Shown here: positions 11,516 through 11,517 of the stretch, piece by piece
Position numbering within the stretch: position 1 is the first letter of the stretch
Layout of the letters: every line of letters starts with the position of its first letter
Assembly (NCBI GenBank): GCA_035499215.1
Contig: DATJZH010000277.1
Span: forward strand, 1 to 11,517
Direction: 5' to 3'
DNA from: DATJZH01 sp035499215
Lineage (GTDB): Bacteria > Actinomycetota > Actinomycetes > Streptosporangiales > Streptosporangiaceae
DNA length: 11,517 nucleotides
Notes under the pieces: model-generated
The model's input: the letters and a program-made list of their open reading frames with translations, nothing else
Told to the model about the DNA's origin: nothing
Database searches by the model: none
Translations under genes and position numbers: made by a program

Positions 11516-11517
11516 GG

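Noticed and set aside
1..11517. CRISPR array, tRNA/rRNA gene or intact insertion sequence
   Set aside because: No regularly spaced 25-40 bp repeats, no cloverleaf or rRNA signature, and no transposase with terminal inverted repeats were seen.

Overview
The window is GC-rich (roughly 70%) with strongly G/C-biased third codon positions, many GTG starts and GTGA stop/start overlaps. It carries a DUF397 protein beside a helix-turn-helix/DUF5753 regulator, a pairing known mainly from mycelial Actinobacteria, and a stand-alone LigD-type polymerase of the mycobacterial PolD1 kind. I therefore read it as a chromosomal segment of an actinomycete, perhaps from the Streptosporangiales or a neighbouring order. 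The exact lineage cannot be fixed from the sequence.

Layout. (1) Positions 1-3800, all plus strand: the C-terminal half of a phosphoketolase (xfp), an acetate kinase (ackA) overlapping it by 4 nt, a single-domain cyclic-nucleotide-binding-fold protein without a DNA-binding domain, and a universal stress protein. This looks like a low-energy or low-oxygen module: Xfp makes acetyl phosphate, AckA turns it into ATP, and two sensor-like proteins accompany them. (2) Positions 3800-6054: a small XRE regulator on the minus strand, an AT-richer intergenic region with operator-like direct repeats, a DUF397 protein followed by a strong hairpin, then an HTH-DUF5753 regulator. (3) Positions 6361-8613, plus strand: an AcuC-type acetyl-lysine deacetylase and, 93 nt further on, a PolD1-like primase-polymerase. 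(4) Positions 8811-10186: a family I inorganic pyrophosphatase (minus) diverging from a second universal stress protein (plus), separated by about 400 nt of non-coding, repeat- and hairpin-rich DNA. (5) Positions 10260-11517: a decayed region with a frameshifted, truncated tyrosine recombinase (minus), a broken second copy of pyrophosphatase (plus, three reading frames), and the C-terminal end of a dynamin-like GTPase (minus) running off the window.

How it fits together. Acetyl phosphate and acetate production, an AcuC deacetylase, pyrophosphatase and two USPs suggest a theme of acetyl and phosphate energy metabolism under stress; the functional link is inference. The right end is a small graveyard and shows that this part has been rearranged.

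The most unusual directly visible features are: two tandem duplications, each spanning a stop codon and each a multiple of three (21 bp at ackA, 48 bp at the XRE gene); the two pseudogenes; and the structured leader of the second USP. I see no tRNA, rRNA, CRISPR array or intact mobile element. Nothing here is clearly a new defence or biosynthetic system.
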